Source: Streptomyces albospinus
GTDB taxonomy: Bacteria; Actinomycetota; Actinomycetes; Streptomycetales; Streptomycetaceae
DNA: 32,194 bases
NCBI RefSeq assembly: GCF_014648695.1
Contig: NZ_BMRP01000001.1
Location: forward strand, 255,752-287,945
Direction of reading: 5' to 3'
Part shown: piece after piece, positions 24,749-31,426 of the stretch
How positions within the stretch are numbered: the first letter of the stretch is position 1
How the letters are laid out: every line of letters begins with the position of its first letter
Notes under the pieces: model-generated
Told to the model about the DNA's origin: nothing
Database searches by the model: none
The model's input: the letters and a program-made list of their open reading frames with translations, nothing else
Program-made: the position numbers and the translations under genes

Positions 24749-24846
24749 GACTTTCTTCACCTCGTCCGGAAGCTTCCGCAGCCGCACTATCCAGGCCACG
24801 GGAGAACGCAGGCTGACAGCCTTCTTTGTGGATTCCTTGTGGATCT

Positions 24847-24860
24847 TGAAACCGCTTCCA
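24847..24860. promoter_or_regulatory. LacI-family (cre-like) operator upstream of the GH26-like gene
   Basis: TGAAACCGCTTCCA matches the LacI/CcpA-type pattern TGWAANCGNTNWCA at 13 of 14 positions, with the usual central CG. Glycanase genes are frequently controlled by LacI repressors that sense oligosaccharides. No lacI gene lies in the window. Confidence 0.5.
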
Positions 24861-25091
24861 CGCTCTGGGCAGCCGCACCGTCGGTGAGACCGGACGACGT
24901 GGAGCGAGATGGGGGTTAGGGGCAATACCACTGACATGGAGTGCAGTTCGACCGCCTGATCTGCGGAGACGTTTCCATCCGGTGGACTCGACAGCCTCGA
25001 AGTCACTGGTATTCGCATTAGACCCTGCAGCGCGGCGCTGGTCCGGCCGCTTGGGGCCGATGTGGGTGAACTGCGAGGTCGGTGTCCGCTG

Positions 25092-25120
25092 CCGCTCCTG
25101 CCCTGCTGGAGCAGGAGCGG
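25092..25120 (-). terminator. terminator of the Nudix operon
   Basis: Perfect 10-bp stem CCGCTCCTGC / GCAGGAGCGG with a 9-nt loop, 12 bp past the Nudix gene stop. Confidence 0.75.
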
Positions 25121-25132
25121 CCGACGGGGTTG

Positions 25133-25684
25133 TCAGCGGAGGGCGTCGGCGACGCGGCGTCGCAGACGTTCGTTGCTGAGTGTGTCGAGGACTCGCCAGG
25201 AGGCGTCGGTGACCTCCTCGGTTTGCAACTGACCGACGTCGGTCGTGGTGCGGAAGAGGAACCTGAAGTCGATGTGCTGGTGTGCGGCTTCCCCCTTGGC
25301 TTCGTTGGCGGGAATGGGGTGGATGTCGATGTGGACGGGCCGGTGGCTGACGGTGGTGACGGCACTGGCGGGGATGCCGGTCTCCTCGGTGAGTTCGCGC
25401 AGGGCCGCTTGCAGCAGCGCGTCGTCCGCGGGCTCCAGGTGACCGCCGGGCAGGAGCCACTTGTCCAGGGCGAGATGGTGGATGTGCAGGATGCGCCCGA
25501 CCGGGTCGGCGAGGACGGCGCCGGCTGTCGCGTGGCCGCGGAACTCCTTGCGGGAGGTGAGGTCGGCTCCGGCGTCGAGAAGATCGAGGGCTGGGGCCAG
25601 CGTGGCCTTCTCGTCAGGGTGTTCGTCGAGGTAGGCGGTCAGGGTGGTGCGGATGTGGGCTTCTGTGATGGCCAAGTCGATCAC
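25133..25684 (-). CDS. Nudix hydrolase
   Basis: A 183-residue Nudix protein. The box is at about residues 80-104, with a metal-binding RELTEETG core (R96-G103) after GGHLEPADDALLQAA. The spacing before the RE pair is one residue longer than the textbook pattern, as in other GHLEP-type Streptomyces members. It should hydrolyse a nucleoside diphosphate linked to another moiety. The GTG start overlaps the stop of the SAHH-like gene (GTGA), so the two are translationally coupled and may act on related nucleotides. It is the last gene of the operon, closed by a hairpin. Confidence 0.88.
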   Translation of the reverse strand: MIDLAITEAHIRTTLTAYLDEHPDEKATLAPALDLLDAGADLTSRKEFRGHATAGAVLADPVGRILHIHHLALDKWLLPGGHLEPADDALLQAALRELTEETGIPASAVTTVSHRPVHIDIHPIPANEAKGEAAHQHIDFRFLFRTTTDVGQLQTEEVTDASWRVLDTLSNERLRRRVADALR

Positions 25685-26802
25685 CTGTTGAAGTAGGAGA
25701 GCCATGTCGCCGCGATGGCGGCGCGGTCGTCCGCGGTGGCCTCGTGCATGCCAGGGGCGAGGTCGGTGCGGGTGAGCATCCTGATCCCGGCGAGGATTTC
25801 GGCCTGGACCAGGAAGACGAACGGCCCAACGCTGGCACCATGAAGGAAGTTGACGGCGTTGCCGCCGTTCGCGAGATAGAAGTAGTGGCCGGTGGTCTGG
25901 TAGCGGGTGACGTGGTCGCCGACCATGGTGCGGGTGTAGACGTCCGGTAGGCCGCTGAGCTCCAGTTCGTCCTCGCTTGAGGTGACGGTGGCGACGTAGG
26001 CGCCGTTGCACAGGTGCGGGAAGTCTTCGCCATGGAGCGAGACGGCGCCGGTCGCGCAGAGCACGAGCCCGGCGCCCCGCAGTGCGTCCTCCCGGTCGCG
26101 GGCGACGGTGAAGCCCTGGGAAAGGGCCTGGGTGCGGCGGACCGGGTCGATGTCATGGACGGTGACCTGGACTCCCTTGGCGTGCAGGAGGCGGGCGATG
26201 GAGCTGCCCAGTTTGCCGAAACCGATCACCAGGGCGGGGCGGCCGTGGAGGATGTCGCCCCGGCCGCGCATGACGGCCTCGGTGGAGAAGACCACGGACT
26301 GGCCGACCAGGAAGTCCTCGGGGTCCTTCAGTGGTGAGCGGGCAACCGAGATGATCGGGCAGGGCAGCTTGTCGAGGTCCTCGTAGCGGCGGTGGCCGTT
26401 CTCGGTGTCCTCGATCACTCCGAGGATCTGTCCGGAGAAGCGGGCGTGCAGCTCGGCGAGGGTGGGAGCGAAGTAGCCGCCGACGTCCAGCAGCACGACG
26501 GGCTCGCCTGCGGCGCGGGACTCGAAGTAGTCCAGCGCGGCGTCGGGTTCGGCGAACAGCTCACGGGAGAGCGTGTCGACCGGGATGGTCTGCTCGACCT
26601 CGCGCTGGGCGGCGGGGGTGATGGACTTCGGCTTGGGCAGGACCGTCCGCAGGCGGCTCATCGCGGCGACCGCGCGGACGAAGCCGGGACGCTCGGGCAG
26701 GAGGTGGGTCACCAGGAAGGAGGTGACCTCGTCGGTGGAGGTGAACTGGGTGGCGATCTTGGTGAAGTAGGCGTCCAGCCGGGCGCGTTCGAAGGATTCC
26801 AT
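25681..26802 (-). CDS. SAHH-like NAD-binding protein
   Basis: A 373-residue protein resembling the NAD-binding part of S-adenosylhomocysteine hydrolase. The Rossmann glycine motif GFGKLG is at 194-199, preceded by RGDILHGRPALVIG and followed by VTVHDIDPVRRTQA, with a C-terminal ANGGNAVNFLHG segment like the SAHH substrate/NAD closure region. It is shorter than true SAHH (about 430-480 residues) and the N-terminal substrate domain is not conserved, so a different reaction is likely. ATG 26802 has AGGGA about 7 nt upstream. It is cotranscribed with the Nudix gene and lies behind the unknown 161-residue gene. Confidence 0.74.
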   Translation of the reverse strand: MESFERARLDAYFTKIATQFTSTDEVTSFLVTHLLPERPGFVRAVAAMSRLRTVLPKPKSITPAAQREVEQTIPVDTLSRELFAEPDAALDYFESRAAGEPVVLLDVGGYFAPTLAELHARFSGQILGVIEDTENGHRRYEDLDKLPCPIISVARSPLKDPEDFLVGQSVVFSTEAVMRGRGDILHGRPALVIGFGKLGSSIARLLHAKGVQVTVHDIDPVRRTQALSQGFTVARDREDALRGAGLVLCATGAVSLHGEDFPHLCNGAYVATVTSSEDELELSGLPDVYTRTMVGDHVTRYQTTGHYFYLANGGNAVNFLHGASVGPFVFLVQAEILAGIRMLTRTDLAPGMHEATADDRAAIAATWLSYFNR

Positions 26803-26853
26803 GGCCGTTCCCTCTCGTCGGGAGTCAGGGCAGTGCATGGGTGGCCGGGGCGT

Positions 26854-27339
26854 TCAGGCGGCAGGGTGGGCGAGACCGAACAGGAGGCGGCCGGAGGCGA
26901 GGCCGGCATCGAGGTAGGCGTCGACGCGGGGGAGGTCGGCGCTTCGCGGCAGCGGGTCCGAGCCGATCACTATGAGAGCCTGACGGTGGTCGCGGACGTG
27001 CCGGGTCCAGCCGGATCGGACCGGCAGCCGGGTGCCGAAACGGCTGCCGTGGAACCGCAGCAGCACCGTGCTGGTGTCCACGATCAGCAGGCGTTCCCCA
27101 AGGTCAGGGACCGGGTCCTGCGGTTCGGCCAGGCCGCCCAAGGATGCGGAGCGGCGCCGCATGCGAGCCTCGATGGCGGCGGCGGTGTCGTGTTCGGTGC
27201 GGCCGGGCGGGTGGGCCAGGAGGAGGTGCGCGAGGTCGGTGTCGGCCGGGTCGACGCCGAGCCAGGTCCAGGCGCCCAAGGCGGCCAGCAGGCCGGGCCC
27301 GGGACCTGCGGCGGGTGTCAGGGGGCGGGCGGTCAGCAT
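26854..27339 (-). CDS. unknown protein of the regulator-SAHH-like-Nudix operon
   Basis: A 161-residue protein I do not recognise. The N-terminal third is Ala/Gly/Leu-rich without a clear signal peptide. The middle is basic (EARMRRRSASLGGL), and the C-terminal half is a plausible alpha/beta domain (ERLLIVDTSTVLLRFHG, QALIVIGSDPLPR). Its ATG has AGGGGG 4 nt upstream and overlaps the end of the ATP-binding gene, so it is translationally coupled. It ends 51 bp before the SAHH-like gene. Codon use is Streptomyces-like. Confidence 0.68.
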   Translation of the reverse strand: MLTARPLTPAAGPGPGLLAALGAWTWLGVDPADTDLAHLLLAHPPGRTEHDTAAAIEARMRRRSASLGGLAEPQDPVPDLGERLLIVDTSTVLLRFHGSRFGTRLPVRSGWTRHVRDHRQALIVIGSDPLPRSADLPRVDAYLDAGLASGRLLFGLAHPAA

Positions 27340-27743
27340 GGTGCCCCCTGGGGGGCCGGGGCGGTCTTGAAGCGTGACCAGACGGCCTTGCCCGCCAGTC
27401 CGCGCTCCTCGACGCCCCACTCGTCGGAGAGTATGGCGACGATGTGCAGGCCGCGGCCGGAGACGTCGTCGCTGGTGGGGCGTTGGAGCTTGGGCCGGCG
27501 GGGGCCGGAGTCGTGGACCTCGACGCGGACGATGCCGTCCTCGGCGCTCATCGCGACGTGGAAGCCACGGCCGCGGCGTGTGCCGTGCGCGATGGCGTTG
27601 GTGGCCAGCTCGGAGACACAGAGGCGGACGTCATCGGCCCGCCCCTCCAGGTTCCAGGCGGCCAGGGTGCGAACGACGAAGTCACGGGCCTGGCCCACGG
27701 ATTCGGGGGCAGGGGCGAAGAAGCGTTTGATGGCATCGGGCAT
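27333..27743 (-). CDS. ATP-binding protein, RsbW-like HATPase
   Basis: A 136-residue HATPase_c_2 protein. The N-box is VRLCVSELATNAIAHG at about residues 39-54, the G1 box VEVHDSG at about 73-79 and the G2 box SGRGLHIVAILSDEWG at about 93-108. This abundant Streptomyces group is related to anti-sigma kinases, but most members have unknown partners. ATG 27743 follows GAGG at 6 nt; an upstream ATG four codons earlier is possible. It heads the operon that continues with the unknown gene, the SAHH-like gene and the Nudix gene, and lies just downstream of a truncated recombinase-like remnant. Confidence 0.83.
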   Translation of the reverse strand: MPDAIKRFFAPAPESVGQARDFVVRTLAAWNLEGRADDVRLCVSELATNAIAHGTRRGRGFHVAMSAEDGIVRVEVHDSGPRRPKLQRPTSDDVSGRGLHIVAILSDEWGVEERGLAGKAVWSRFKTAPAPQGAPC

Positions 27744-27751
27744 GGCGAGCC

Positions 27752-27979
27752 TCATGTCTCGGCGTCCAGGGCAGGGGCAGAGCTGGAAGTGCGGCGGCGA
27801 GAGCGGGGCGGCGTCCGGCGGGCCGTGGCGTTGTCGCGGACGAGCATCAGCCGGACGCCGGATCGGGCGATCTCCCGCTGCCGCTCGGCGGCTATCGACT
27901 TGGGCCCCAGGTGGGAGGCGGAAGGCAGGACCACTCCGTAGACATCCGGCAGATCGAGCACGTCCAGCAGCCCGGTGAA
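27752..27979 (-). pseudogene. C-terminal remnant of a recombinase-like gene
   Basis: Reads LLDVLDLPDVYGVVLPSASHLG then ERQREIARSGVRLMLVRD on the minus strand and stops with TGA overlapping the upstream ATG region of the ATP-binding gene. The pattern is like short Streptomyces resolvase-like proteins found next to such ATP-binding genes, but this identification is tentative. Homology stops near 27980, where an opposite-strand remnant begins. The right boundary is approximate. Confidence 0.45.
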
Positions 27980-28306
27980 CGCAGCCCCCACTGGCCCGTA
28001 CTCGCCCAAGCGCTGGAACCAATCCAGGCCGCTTTCGACACCGGCCGGACCGCGGCCGTCGCCGAGACCTCTGCCCGAGTCCTGCTCGACCTGCTCGGCT
28101 GGCAGGGCCAGATCCTGGCCAGCAGCCGACTGGCGGCCCGGCCCGGACGCTCGCAGCGGCTTGCGGACCTGGCCGCCATCACCGGTGCACGCTCGTATCT
28201 GTGCGGGACCGGAGGCATGACATACCTGGACACGAACCTCTTCACGGCCCAGGCGATCACCGTTACCCCGTTCCTGACCCCCACCGCCGGCATCTGGACC
28301 ATCGGC
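27980..28306 (+). pseudogene. internal fragment of a WbqC-family gene
   Basis: Frame reading SPHWPVLAQALEPIQ, then LLDLLGWQGQILASS, RSQRLADLAAITGARSYLCG and GMTYLDTNLF. This is the middle of the WbqC-like family found in Streptomyces nucleotide-sugar or glycan clusters. The N-terminal part (about 80-100 residues expected) is missing at 27980. The C-terminus is replaced near 28306 by a different reading frame. No start signal. Boundaries are approximate. Confidence 0.6.
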
Positions 28307-28607
28307 CGACGAGGCCCTGGCCTTCAGCAGAGTCTTCGAGCTGCCCCTCGAAGAACTCATGTCTCCGCCGCTCGAAGGCATCGACCTCGAAGGGCGGCGC
28401 CTCGTCCAGGAAGCCGTTGAGGCGTTCTACGAGTCCCGCGACGCCCAGGACCGCCTCCACCGGGCCGTGACCGCCACCGCCGAGTACATCGAGGCGCACC
28501 CCGACGGCTCACGGGCCATCCACGAGCAGTGCCTTCGCCTCACGGGCGACGAGCGCGACGCCCGCACCCTCACCGAGTACATCGAGAGCGGGGACTACTA
28601 CCACTAA
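28302..28607 (+). pseudogene. C-terminal remnant of an XRE-like regulator
   Basis: Reads SADEALAFSRVFELPLEELMSPPLEG, given as a landmark, then about 75 acidic helical residues ending in ESGDYYH. The first part is the end of an HTH_3/XRE domain (the last helices of such domains read like ADEALAFSRVF.LPLEELM). The DNA-recognition helices are absent. Its stop lies 22 bp before the integrase, with AAAGGAG between, so the intact gene was probably the first gene of a regulator-integrase pair. The shortened gene may still be translated from ATG 28359. Confidence 0.55.
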
Positions 28608-28628
28608 CCAACCCAAAGGAGAGCGAAC

Positions 28629-29776
28629 TTGGCGAACATCCAGAAGCGCCCCAACGGCAAGTGGCGTGCCCGCTACCGCGACCTCGACGGCAGGGAGCAC
28701 GCGCGCCACTTCGACCGCAAGGTCGACGCCCAGCGCTGGCTCGACGAGGTCACGACCAGCATGGTCACCGGCCTGTACGTCGACCCGCGCGCGGGAAAGA
28801 TCTCTTTCGAGAAGTACGCGACCCAATGGGAGGCTGAGCAGATAGCCGGTGAGGCGGGCACCCGCATCACGGACAACGCCCTGCGGGTCCACCTGATACC
28901 CGCGCTCGGCTCGTACGCGATGGCTTCCCTGCGGCGGACCCACATCCAGGCCCTCTTCAAGAAGCTCTCCGAGCAGCTTGGCCCCGGCAGCGTGCGCAAC
29001 GTCTACGACGTCCTCGTCCGCGTCATGACGGCCGCCGTCTAGGACAAGGTCATCGCCACGAGCCCGTGCAAGCGGATCACGCTTCCGGCCACGCCGGACG
29101 AGGAGGTCATGCCGCCAACCGTCGCGCAGGTTGAGGCGATGGCCGGCGCCATGCCGCCGTACATCCGCGCGGCGATCGTCGTGCTGGCCGGATCGGGCTT
29201 GCGCATCGGCGAGTTGCTCGGCCTGAAGGTCTCGGACGTCGACTTCAAGCACGGCACCATCCGCGTCGAGCGTCAGCGCTTGCAGTCCGGCTTGATCGGA
29301 CCGCCGAAGACCGGCGGCGCACCGTCCCGGTCGGTGAGGTCGTCACCGACGCCCTTCTCACGCATCTCGCCGCACGCCCCTCGAAGGAGTGGCTGTTCAC
29401 GATGGAGGAGGGCGAGCCCCTCAGCTACCGCCGATGGAAGACCGAATGGAACTGCGCTCGTAAGGCGCTCCAGGCGGCGGAGAACGCGGCGGCCGAGCGC
29501 GAGGGCCGCAAGCCCGTCGAGCTGCCGCACATGGTGACCCACGACCTGCGTCACTTCTTCGCCCCCGCGCTCATCGCGGGCGGGGCGAGCGTCAAGCAGG
29601 TCCAGCTGGTGCTCGGTCACGCGTCCGCGGTCATCACGCTGCGGATCTACGCGCACCTGTGGCCGGGCGAAGAAGACCGCACCCGCTCCGTCATGGACGC
29701 CGTTCTCGGCGGCTTGCGGACCGGGTGCGGACAGGTAGGCGATAGGACCCGCGAAATCGCAGGTCAGACGGCCTAG
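28629..29776 (+). pseudogene. int: tyrosine recombinase (integrase), disrupted
   Basis: A TTG start with AAAGGAG 6 nt upstream gives a protein with a SAM-like N-terminal DNA-binding domain (IQKRPNGKWRARYRDLDG, FEKYATQWE, core-binding helices). The catalytic domain carries the Arg I motif SGLRIGELLGL near 29200, HDLRHFF near 29545, LGHAS near 29620 and the tyrosine in RIYAHLWP near 29650. Two lesions are seen: an in-frame TAG at 29040-29042 and a loss of 1 nt near 29312-29316 (GGCGGCGCACC where the frame needs one more base). Full length would be about 380 residues. It ends 7 bp from the convergent sodN stop. Confidence 0.85.
29715..29732 (+). repeat. right recombinase arm-type site pair
   Basis: TGCGGAC-CGGG-TGCGGAC within the 3' end of the integrase gene, 55 nt from the attR core. 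It has the same layout and orientation as the pair at 22484-22501. Confidence 0.55.
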
Positions 29777-29783
29777 CCAAAGA

Positions 29784-30179
29784 TCAAGCCTTCTTCGTCT
29801 CCCAGAAGATCTTGTCGATCTCGGCGATGAGCTCCAGGGCCTTCTCGCCCGTCTTCGGGTCGTTCGAACCCTTGGCGGCGCTGAGGGCCTTGAGGGTGTC
29901 GTTGACCAGCTGGTGGAGCTGCGGGTACTTCTCGAAGTGCGGGGGCTTGAAGTAGTCGCTCCACAGCACCGAGACGTGGTGCTTGGCCAGCTCGGCGCGC
30001 TGCTCCTTGATCAGGATGGCGCGGGCGCGGAAGTCCGCGTCCTCGTTGGCCTGGTACTTCTCCTGGACGGCCTTGACCGACTCGGCCTCGATGCGGGCCT
30101 GGGCGGGGTCGTACACGCCGCAGGGCAGGTCGCAGTGCGCGCTGACCTTGACCTTGGGGGCGAACAGGCGGGAAAGCAT
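29784..30179 (-). CDS. sodN: nickel superoxide dismutase
   Basis: A 131-residue precursor. The 14-residue propeptide (MLSRLFAPKVKVSA) is removed by SodX to expose the nickel hook HCDLPCGVYD, whose His15 amine and imidazole and Cys16/Cys20 bind nickel. The four-helix bundle then follows and the protein ends IFWETKKA. It dismutes superoxide in the cytoplasm as a hexamer. GAAGGA precedes the ATG at about 7 nt. It is divergent from sodX with about 130 bp between starts. The last codons are the attachment site of the integrative element. The stop is now TGA supplied by the element, with no terminator before the integrase gene. Confidence 0.97.
   Translation of the reverse strand: MLSRLFAPKVKVSAHCDLPCGVYDPAQARIEAESVKAVQEKYQANEDADFRARAILIKEQRAELAKHHVSVLWSDYFKPPHFEKYPQLHQLVNDTLKALSAAKGSNDPKTGEKALELIAEIDKIFWETKKA
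29788..29802. repeat. right attachment-site repeat (attR core)
   Basis: GCCTTCTTCGTCTCC within the sodN 3' end, identical to 22362-22376. Confidence 0.75.
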
Positions 30180-30308
30180 GTTCAGTCCTTCCTCGTGATC
30201 GTCTTCTCAGGTGCGAGATTACTCGGTGGGGGAAGGCTTTTCTCGGGTGGCCCGGGGGTCTTAGGGCAAAAGTCCAGTGGCAGATTGGGACTGATGGAGG
30301 ATGGACCG

Positions 30309-30800
30309 GTGAACGGGTCGGACCGGGGCGGGACCGGGAGGTACGGGATGCCGGAGCGGGTGCAGGAGCCGGAGCGGGAGCGCGGCGGCGCGGAGCCGGT
30401 GCACGGCGGGCTGCTGCGGTCGTTCGGGCTGGCCGAGGTGTACAACCCGTCGATGGTGCCGACGCTCCAGCCGGGGGACCAGCTGGTGGTGCAGTACGGG
30501 GCCGCGGTGCGGCCCGGCGACGTCATCGTGCTGCGGCACCCGTTCCGGCAGGACCTGCTGATCGTCAAGCGGGCGGTGGAGCGCCGGGACGGCGGCTGGT
30601 GGGTGCGCGGCGACAACCCGTACGTCGAGAACGACAGCCGGGAGTTCGGGGCGGTGCCCGACGAGCTGGTGGTCGCCCGCGCCTGGGTGCGGGTCCGGCC
30701 GCCGCGCGGGGTTCAGCGCTCGCCGAGGGCGGTGGCCGCCTGGGCCTGGTCGGCGGTGCGGCCGGTGCGCTCGCTCTCCAGGCGCTTGCGGGCGCGGTAG
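30309..30800 (+). CDS. sodX: nickel SOD maturation protease SodX
   Basis: A 163-residue S24/S26-type (signal-peptidase-like) serine protease that trims the SodN propeptide. The Ser/Lys dyad is S48 in YNPSMVPTLQPGD and K87 in LLIVKRAVERR, and WWVRGDNPYVENDSREFG is the family Box E segment. No membrane anchor, consistent with cytoplasmic action. The GTG 30309 start has GGAGG 8 nt upstream; ATG 30294 is an alternative. The Arg/Ser/Ala-rich C-terminus runs 88 bp into the 3' end of the opposite CGNR gene, so both genes share that DNA. Confidence 0.93.
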   Translation: MNGSDRGGTGRYGMPERVQEPERERGGAEPVHGGLLRSFGLAEVYNPSMVPTLQPGDQLVVQYGAAVRPGDVIVLRHPFRQDLLIVKRAVERRDGGWWVRGDNPYVENDSREFGAVPDELVVARAWVRVRPPRGVQRSPRAVAAWAWSAVRPVRSLSRRLRAR

Positions 30801-31333
30801 GCGGCGACGTTGGCGCGGGTGGCGCAGCGGTCGGAGCAGTAGCGCCGGGACCGGTTGGTCGAGGTGTCGAGGTAGGCATTGCGGCACGGCCGCGCCTCGC
30901 AGATGCCCAGCCGGTCCACGCCCAGTTCGGTGAGGTGGAAGGCCAGGCCCATGCAGGCGGTCGCGGTGTAGCCGGCGGTGGCGTTGGCCGCGTGGTCGGC
31001 GATGTGCATGTGCCACTTGGGGCGGCCGTCGTCGTCGCGGTATTCGTGGCCGGAGATCTGCGGGCTGACCGGGAACTCCATCATCAGCGCGTTGAGCAGG
31101 TCCACCGCCAGTACCTCCTCGCCGCGGTCGGCGGCCTCGAAGACGGCGCGCAGCCGGGCGCGTACCGTGCGCAGCCGGGTCACGTCGCTGTCGGTGGCGC
31201 GCCGGGCGGCCTGCTGGGCGGGGCCGAAGAGTTCGCGGACCGCCTCGACCGAGGTGAGGGTGTCGCCGCCGCGCTCGGGCTGCTCGGTGTTGACCAGCCG
31301 CACGGCGTAGTCCGAGTAATAGGCCAGTTCCAC
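30713..31333 (-). CDS. ABATE/CGNR zinc-finger protein
   Basis: A 206-residue regulator-like protein. An N-terminal ABATE domain (about residues 1-140) precedes a C-terminal CGNR zinc finger with cysteines in GICEARPCRNAYLD and RRYCSDRCATRANVAAYRARK (about 146-186). CGNR proteins are thought to bind DNA or RNA and are often stress-linked, though targets are mostly unknown. The GTG start is at 31333. The gene is divergent from the methyltransferase with 93 bp between starts, and converges on and overlaps sodX. Conserved position beside sodN/sodX suggests a shared physiological context but no proven link. Confidence 0.88.
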   Translation of the reverse strand: MELAYYSDYAVRLVNTEQPERGGDTLTSVEAVRELFGPAQQAARRATDSDVTRLRTVRARLRAVFEAADRGEEVLAVDLLNALMMEFPVSPQISGHEYRDDDGRPKWHMHIADHAANATAGYTATACMGLAFHLTELGVDRLGICEARPCRNAYLDTSTNRSRRYCSDRCATRANVAAYRARKRLESERTGRTADQAQAATALGER

Positions 31334-31426
31334 TTGTAGTCCTTACGTGGCGCGTCTAAGGTGCGAGCACGAGCTTTCGTAATGGGTGTTGTCAGTACGA
31401 GGGTATTACGGGCCGAAGGGGTTGTG

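Larger units (their letters stand above)
24749..25132. other. gene-free region upstream of the GH26-like gene
   Basis: 384 bp. It holds a LacI-type operator candidate at 24847-24860 and the terminator of the neighbouring operon at 25092-25120. Base composition looks less GC-rich than in the flanking core genes. No credible gene seen. Confidence 0.5.
22362..29802. mobile_element. 7.4-kb integrative element inserted in the 3' end of sodN
   Basis: It is bounded by a 15-bp direct repeat taken from the last codons of sodN. A tyrosine recombinase gene sits at the right end, 7 bp from sodN, and TGCGGAC-N4-TGCGGAC pairs lie near both ends. The right junction restores a complete sodN reading frame, with stop TGA in place of TAA. 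The left junction carries the old stop, 3'UTR and terminator. The cargo is a DUF4328 protein, a GH26-like lipoprotein, a four-gene regulator/SAHH-like/Nudix operon and several gene remnants. No conjugation or replication genes are present. The integrase is broken, so the element is probably fixed. Confidence 0.8.

Noticed and set aside
28359..28607. Excisionase (xis) gene in front of the integrase
   Set aside because: The product is too acidic, lacks a winged-helix/MerR-like pattern, and joins upstream to the end of an XRE domain, so it is better read as a truncated regulator.
22362..29802. Element as an AICE (actinomycete integrative conjugative element)
   Set aside because: No replication initiator, FtsK-like TraB or spread genes were found between the att repeats. 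It is at most a decayed or non-conjugative derivative.
30180..30308. Nur box in the sodN-sodX intergenic region
   Set aside because: No convincing TTGCA-N5-TGCAA-type palindrome was found, and in S. coelicolor Nur is reported to bind the sodF rather than the sodN promoter.
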